NCBI GenBank assembly: GCA_018434225.1
Contig: JAHDPS010000015.1
Span: forward strand, 1 to 34,781
DNA length: 34,781 nucleotides
DNA from: Bacillota bacterium
Lineage (GTDB): Bacteria > Bacillota > Sulfobacillia > JABLXB01
Direction of reading: 5' to 3'
Positions 30,826 through 34,781 of this stretch are shown piece by piece. A program made the translations under genes and the position numbers. Under the pieces are notes generated by a model. It was not told where the DNA came from, made no database searches, and saw only the letters and a list, made by a program, of their open reading frames with translations. Position 1 is the stretch's first letter. Every line of letters starts with the position of its first letter.

Positions 30826-32238
30826 ATGCAGGTTTTACAAGACATCCTGGTCTTTGTGGCCAATAATGTCTTCAATGAAGTAGCCGTTCTCATCGGTCTC
30901 ATTGCGTTGGTCGGCCTGATTCTACAGAAGAAGCCAATCGAGGAGGTCGTGGCCGGTGCGTTGCGCGCCGCCGTGGGCATCTACATCCTGCTTATCGGCA
31001 CCGATATCTTCGTCGGCGGCCTTATCTCCTTCCAGACTATAGTCTCCAGCGCTGTGGGCCTCGCGCCACCTAAAGCCGCCAACACACTGGGCGATTTTCT
31101 GGGTTCTCACGGGGGCACCATCGCTCTCGTGATCACGGTGGCCTTCTTCCTGCACATCCTGGCGGTTCGCATCTTCAACACCCGCTATGTTTATCTCACG
31201 GGACATCTAATGTTCTGGATTTCCGTGCTGGTCACGGCCGCCCTTGTCGAGGTGTTCGGCAATCTCGGACAATGGACCCTTGTATTTGCGGGAGCCCTCA
31301 TTATCGCCGCTTACTGGACTGTCCAGCCTTTGCTGATCGCTCCTCTGACGCGGAAGGTCATCGGTTCCGATGACTGGGGCCTCGGGCATACTGCCTCGTC
31401 CATCTGCTACATCAGCGGTAAACTCGGCTCTCTCGTGGGCTCCAGGGAGAAGGACGACACCGAGAAGATGGTCCTGCCCAAGCAGCTCTCCTTCTTCAAG
31501 GACGTCACCGTTTCCACCGCGTTGATTATCCTGGTGATCATGCTCCTGGCGATGGCTTTCGCCGCCCCGAAGGTGCTGGCAGAGCAGGCATCGAACTACA
31601 AAGCCGGCCTCTACCCGTGGATCTGGGGAATCGTGGCGTCGCTTCGCTTCGCGGCGGGAGTCGCCATCCTGTTATACGGCGTGCGCATGTTCCTCGCGGA
31701 GATCGTGCCGGCGTTCAACGGAATCAGCGACCGGTTGATCCCCGGGTCTCGACCGGCGCTCGATATTCCGACTGTATACCCGTTTGCGCCTACAGCCGTG
31801 ATGCTGGGATTCGTCTCCTGCACCATTGTGTTCCTGATTCTAATGGCGGTGTTCGCCGCTATCGGATGGTTTGTGCTGGTGCCTCCCATGATCATGTTGT
31901 TCTTCGTCTCGGGAGGAGCGGCCGTCTTCGGTAATGCGGTTGGTGGCTGGCGCGGCGCCGTTCTGGCGGGCGCCCTCAACGGGCTCTTCCTCGGCTTCGG
32001 CCAGGCCCTAACTTGGCCGATGCTCTCGAACACCGCTCCGGAATTGGCCACTCTGGCGGATCCCGACTGGTACCTGTTTGTATGGGTTATCAGGCTGCTC
32101 GGAGCGCCTTTCTCGTCCCTCGATCCGGGAGTCGCTGTCTGGCTCGTCACGGGCCTTCTCGTTCTGATTTTCGGGATCGCGATGTTCTGGATGAAGCGCC
32201 GTGCTTTGGCTTCAGAAGGTGAGGGCGGCCGAAAATAG
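30826..32238 (+). CDS. PTS ascorbate-type transporter subunit IIC
   Basis: A 470-residue membrane protein of the ascorbate (SgaT/UlaA) PTS class with about 11 hydrophobic segments. Marks include GLILQKKPIEEVVAGALRAA, ILLIGTDIFVGGL, RIFNTRYVYLTGHLMFW and WTVQPLLIAPLTRK. This IIC moves the sugar or sugar lactone while IIB and IIA phosphorylate it. ATG 30826 has GGAGG 8 bases upstream and gives the usual N-terminus; a longer frame begins inside the lactonase gene. The subunit class suggests ascorbate or an ascorbate-like acid as substrate, but UlaC/UlaD-type catabolic genes are absent here, so another lactone or uronate is likely. Confidence 0.88.
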   Translation: MQVLQDILVFVANNVFNEVAVLIGLIALVGLILQKKPIEEVVAGALRAAVGIYILLIGTDIFVGGLISFQTIVSSAVGLAPPKAANTLGDFLGSHGGTIALVITVAFFLHILAVRIFNTRYVYLTGHLMFWISVLVTAALVEVFGNLGQWTLVFAGALIIAAYWTVQPLLIAPLTRKVIGSDDWGLGHTASSICYISGKLGSLVGSREKDDTEKMVLPKQLSFFKDVTVSTALIILVIMLLAMAFAAPKVLAEQASNYKAGLYPWIWGIVASLRFAAGVAILLYGVRMFLAEIVPAFNGISDRLIPGSRPALDIPTVYPFAPTAVMLGFVSCTIVFLILMAVFAAIGWFVLVPPMIMLFFVSGGAAVFGNAVGGWRGAVLAGALNGLFLGFGQALTWPMLSNTAPELATLADPDWYLFVWVIRLLGAPFSSLDPGVAVWLVTGLLVLIFGIAMFWMKRRALASEGEGGRK

Positions 32239-32250
32239 AAAGGACATCTG

Positions 32251-32565
32251 ATGATGATGAAAAAAGGGTTCCAGGAACCCATTCGAGTGCTGACCGTCTG
32301 CGGCGTGGGCATGGGAAGCAGCCTCATCCTGCGTATGACGGCGGAGAAGGCATTCAAGGAACTCGGGGTCAAGGCCAAGGTTGAGGCGACCGACCTCAGT
32401 TCCGCGAAGAGCATGAAGGCCGATGTGATCCTGGGCCAGGGCATGCACACGAGCGAATTCGAGGGCATGGCCCCCGTTGTCCTGGCGATATCGAACTTCG
32501 TGAACGTGGGGGCCCTCAAGGAAAAGCTCGTCGGCCCGCTCCGTGCCCAGGGATGGATGGCCTGA
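32251..32565 (+). CDS. PTS ascorbate-type subunit IIB
   Basis: A 104-residue cytosolic IIB protein. The phosphocysteine Cys17 lies in the IRVLTVCGVGMGSSLILR loop, as in SgaB/UlaB. The C-terminus has VLAISNFVNVGALKEKL. GAAAGGACATCTG precedes ATG 32251; several ATG codons in a row leave the exact start open. It accepts phosphate from IIA and passes it to the sugar. Confidence 0.88.
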   Translation: MMMKKGFQEPIRVLTVCGVGMGSSLILRMTAEKAFKELGVKAKVEATDLSSAKSMKADVILGQGMHTSEFEGMAPVVLAISNFVNVGALKEKLVGPLRAQGWMA

Positions 32566-32584
32566 CGAGAATGCGAGATAGGGC

Positions 32585-32652
32585 GGGGGCGCGTGGTCCC
32601 GTCGCGTGCGGGCGCAGCGCGCCCCCGTCGGTACCCCCTTTCCGGGGGGACC
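32585..32652 (+). other. Two stem-loops between the IIB and IIA genes
   Basis: GGGGGCGCG (32585-32593) pairs with CGCGCCCCC (32618-32626). Next, GGTACCCCC (32630-32638) nearly pairs with GGGGGGACC (32644-32652, one mismatch). No T-run follows. They could stabilise or process the operon mRNA or attenuate transcription before IIA, giving different amounts of the subunits. Confidence 0.5.
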
Positions 32653-32717
32653 TTCCAGGAGAAGGCGCCGCGTAGAGCGCAAGTCGCGATGGACTGCAAA
32701 GGCTGGGGGGAATCCGG

Positions 32718-33161
32718 GTGATAGGTCACCTTCTTGACGATAAGACCGCCGAGGTGGGCGGGGAGGCAGTGGATTGGGAGGAAGCCGTGCGCAAGTGCGG
32801 TCTTATCCTTGAAAGGCAGGGACTCGCCTCTTCGGGATACACGGACGCGATGGTGGAAGCGGTGAGGAAATTCGGTCCGTACATGGTCGTAGCCCCCGGC
32901 GTCGCGCTGGCGCACGCGCGGCCGGAGGATGGAGTGAAGAGCCGGGGGTTGTCACTCGCGAAGCTGAGCACTCCAGTCAATTTCGGCCACGAATCGAATG
33001 ACCCCGTGAGCCTTGTGTTCGGCCTGGCGGCGACCCGCTCCGACGACCACGTGAATCTGATCGCTGAATTGGCCTCCTTCCTGTCCGAACGGTTGGAGGA
33101 TCTTAAAGTGGCATCCACTGTGGATGAGATCCTGCACCTGGTCGAGGGACGGGCCGGTTAG
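32718..33161 (+). CDS. PTS IIA subunit (mannitol/fructose-ascorbate type)
   Basis: A 147-residue IIA protein with phospho-His66 in the GVALAHARPEDGV loop, typical of the fructose-mannitol-ascorbate IIA class. GTG 32718 has GGGGGG upstream at good spacing. It completes the PTS with IIC and IIB; HPr would phosphorylate it. The C-terminus abuts the truncated response-regulator start encoded on the other strand, so the locus edge is here. Confidence 0.87.
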   Translation: MIGHLLDDKTAEVGGEAVDWEEAVRKCGLILERQGLASSGYTDAMVEAVRKFGPYMVVAPGVALAHARPEDGVKSRGLSLAKLSTPVNFGHESNDPVSLVFGLAATRSDDHVNLIAELASFLSERLEDLKVASTVDEILHLVEGRAG

Positions 33162-33203
33162 CGACATCTTGTCGTCGTCTTCCACGACCATTACCCGGTG
33201 CAT
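33161..33203 (-). pseudogene. Truncated start of a response-regulator gene
   Basis: ATG 33203 has GGAGGTG 5 bases upstream on the minus strand and begins MHRVMVVEDDDKM, the standard first strand and acidic loop of a response regulator. After about 13 codons the sequence runs into the antisense of the PTS IIA 3' end and similarity stops. It is thus the cut-off front of a regulator gene that followed the ABC permease gene. Confidence 0.5.
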
Positions 33204-33224
33204 AGGGGCACCTCCTACGGGTTC

Positions 33225-33947
33225 CTACGGGATCAGGCGGGAGCGGCGGAATCCCCTGATGCCGCCGGCCAGCAGCGCGGCGTCCAGCGCCGCGAGGATC
33301 GCCATGAGCGCGCCCCCCACGGCCAGGGGGTTGGCCGACTCCAGGCCCCGGGACATGCTCGAACGCAGCCCCGCGGGCATGTGCCGGATGGCTGCGGGCA
33401 GCAGGAAGGTGAGCGAAAGGGGCGCCAGCACGAAGAGGAGGCTGAGCGTCTGCTGCGCTTCCCGCACGCTCTTCGCCCGGAGGGATATGTTCACCCCGAT
33501 GAGCGCCACCAGCGCCGAAACCAGGGCCGCCGCTACGAGGCGCGAGATGATGCCCGTGAATGACGGCACGTAGGGCTTCCCTCCCAGGTTGACCACGATG
33601 ATGCTGATCGTGCTGACCAGTGTGGTCATCAACCACGCGTAGACCACGGCCGCCAGCACCTTCCCCGCGTAGATGGATCTGTCGGGCAGGCGCGTGGCCA
33701 GCAGCGTTTCCAGGGTCTTGCGCTCTCTCTCGCCCGCGAAACTGTCGGCGACAACGCCGCCCGTCACCATGAGCGGCAGGAACACCGTCAGCCACGGGGT
33801 CTTCGCGAAATCCGGCTCCTGGAGGGGCATGAATATCCCCAGCCATCCCACGAAGATGAGGATCTGAACGGTGAGGCCCCGTTTGCTCTCGGCGAACGCG
33901 ACGAACTCCTTGAGCTCCTTCTTGGCGACTACCAGGGCGTCTCTCAT
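33225..33947 (-). CDS. ABC-2 type transporter permease (sodium-exporter-like)
   Basis: A 240-residue membrane protein. The central GGVVADSFAGERERKTLETL and LLATRLPDRSIYAGKVL segment is typical of ABC-2 permeases of the NatB/YhaP type: substrate-facing loop, then a coupling helix. About six hydrophobic segments are present. Its start overlaps the ATPase stop by 4 bases. A truncated response regulator follows, suggesting that this transporter was once under its own two-component control. Confidence 0.82.
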   Translation of the reverse strand: MRDALVVAKKELKEFVAFAESKRGLTVQILIFVGWLGIFMPLQEPDFAKTPWLTVFLPLMVTGGVVADSFAGERERKTLETLLATRLPDRSIYAGKVLAAVVYAWLMTTLVSTISIIVVNLGGKPYVPSFTGIISRLVAAALVSALVALIGVNISLRAKSVREAQQTLSLLFVLAPLSLTFLLPAAIRHMPAGLRSSMSRGLESANPLAVGGALMAILAALDAALLAGGIRGFRRSRLIP

Positions 33948-34780
33948 CGCTCTTCCTCCTTCAGCAGACTGACAAATGCTTCCTCCAGGTCCGCCCCGTG
34001 TTTACGCACCTCTTCTATTTCGGCGCCCCGGCCGACCAGAAGGGCCACGATGGGGGCTATGCTCCCCCCGCCCTTCAGGTCGATGGCGAGCCGTTCGCCA
34101 TCGAGTGTGGCGCTTTCCACCAGGGGGTTTCCTCTGATCGCCGACAACACGCCATCGTTGAATCCGCGGCCCTCGATCTCGACGCGCGGACGACTCGCCA
34201 TTGCCGAGATGTCGCCCGGCGAGCCCTCCGCCAGCAAGCGCCCGCGCCGGATCACGGCCGCCCTGTCGCAGACCTTCCCGGCCTCCGCCAGGTTATGGGT
34301 GGTAAGGAATACCGTCACCCCTTCGCTTCGGGCGAGGTTGAGCAGGTCCTCCCTGAGAGATACCGCGCTGAGGGCATCCAGCCCGGTCGTGGGTTCGTCC
34401 AGGATCAGGAGGGGAGGCCGGTGAAGCAGCGCCCTTGCCAGGGCCAGCTTCTGCCGCATCCCCTTGGAAAACACCCTCGCCTTCTCCTTCCGGTGCTCCC
34501 ACAATTCCAGATGTTCGAGCAGCCCTTGTATTCGCGTCCTCCGCTCGACCAGCGACAGGCGGTATATCTCGCCGTAGTAATCGAGGTTATCGTAGGCCGT
34601 AAGGCGGTCGTACAGGCCGTCGTTCTCGAGGAGCACCCCCACTCGTTCACGGACGCGTTCCGCCTGCGTACGCGCATCGAACCCGAGGACGTCGATGCCG
34701 CCCGCCGTGGGTTCCAGCAGGCCGAGCATCATCCTTATGGTGGTCGTCTTGCCCGCGCCGTTCGGGCCGAGGAATCCGAA
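33944..34780 (-). CDS. ABC transporter ATP-binding protein (N-terminus outside window)
   Basis: The frame runs off the right edge; the visible part starts FGFLGPNGAGKTTTIRMM (Walker A). It continues with the signature FSKGMRQKLALARAL, Walker B LLILDEPTTGLDALS and switch His in TTHNLAE. The C-terminal extra domain (VEIEGRGFNDGVLSAIRG) fits CcmA/NatA-type exporter ATPases. It is translated together with the permease downstream (ATGA overlap). An ATG at 34732 is internal to the domain, so the true start lies outside. Confidence 0.9.
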   Translation of the reverse strand, partial: FGFLGPNGAGKTTTIRMMLGLLEPTAGGIDVLGFDARTQAERVRERVGVLLENDGLYDRLTAYDNLDYYGEIYRLSLVERRTRIQGLLEHLELWEHRKEKARVFSKGMRQKLALARALLHRPPLLILDEPTTGLDALSAVSLREDLLNLARSEGVTVFLTTHNLAEAGKVCDRAAVIRRGRLLAEGSPGDISAMASRPRVEIEGRGFNDGVLSAIRGNPLVESATLDGERLAIDLKGGGSIAPIVALLVGRGAEIEEVRKHGADLEEAFVSLLKEEER

Positions 34781-34781
34781 A

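Noticed and set aside
31611-32915. 434-residue minus-strand open frame
   Set aside because: It lies antisense to the PTS IIC and IIB genes, which have clear family motifs; its translation is Pro/Arg/Thr-rich with no domain.

Overview
The window looks like chromosomal DNA of a Bacillota-type (Firmicutes) bacterium. The pointers are strong purine-rich ribosome binding sites, frequent GTG and TTG starts, a two-repeat DUF2935 protein, and a group IIC intron remnant behind a terminator hairpin. This is inference from gene content; no rRNA or tRNA gene is present to confirm it. Most of the window is GC-rich, while about 6.1-12 kb is visibly richer in A and T and looks imported.

Layout. 1-2.1 kb: the end of a nitronate monooxygenase gene, a SIMPL protein and a DUF4180 protein. 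2.1-3.5 kb: a MazEF-type toxin-antitoxin pair beside two decayed genes (a DUF262-type C-terminus and a DUF4143-type ATPase). 3.7-5.9 kb: an Asp/Glu/hydantoin racemase-family enzyme and an NCS1 permease, ended by a strong hairpin. 5.95-6.1 kb: the 5' end of a group IIC intron, cut off where the next block begins. 6.1-11.85 kb: four overlapping minus-strand genes, a tandem-GHKL histidine kinase, a receiver-domain protein, an unknown protein and an N6-adenine DNA methyltransferase. 12.2-16.1 kb: a methyltransferase-HNH gene broken by an in-frame TAG, an Xre-ImmA/IrrE plus PIN-like pair, and pieces of MNT/HEPN modules.

16.2-25.3 kb is housekeeping or signalling DNA: DUF2935, AzlCD amino-acid exporter, an ABC-2 transporter, a small membrane protein, an HD-GYP protein divergent from a PilT-like ATPase and a diguanylate cyclase, and a PhzF-family enzyme.

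25.4-33.2 kb is a carbohydrate-acid locus. On the minus strand are a TrpA-like protein, a creatininase-family protein and a DeoR regulator. Divergently run an SDR epimerase/dehydratase in one uninterrupted frame with a DHDPS-family lyase, an SMP-30 lactonase, and an ascorbate-type PTS (IIC, IIB, IIA). A perfect 24-bp palindrome lies between the two arms. The inferred logic is PTS uptake and phosphorylation, lactone opening, oxidation or epimerisation, then aldolase cleavage; the substrate is unknown. 33.2-34.8 kb: a truncated response-regulator start and an ABC-2 permease/ATPase pair running off the window.

The best candidate for an undescribed system is the four-gene kinase-receiver-unknown-methyltransferase operon at 6.1-11.85 kb, in a defence-like neighbourhood. 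A second theme is short tandem repeats at gene junctions, one of which fuses two enzymes into one frame.
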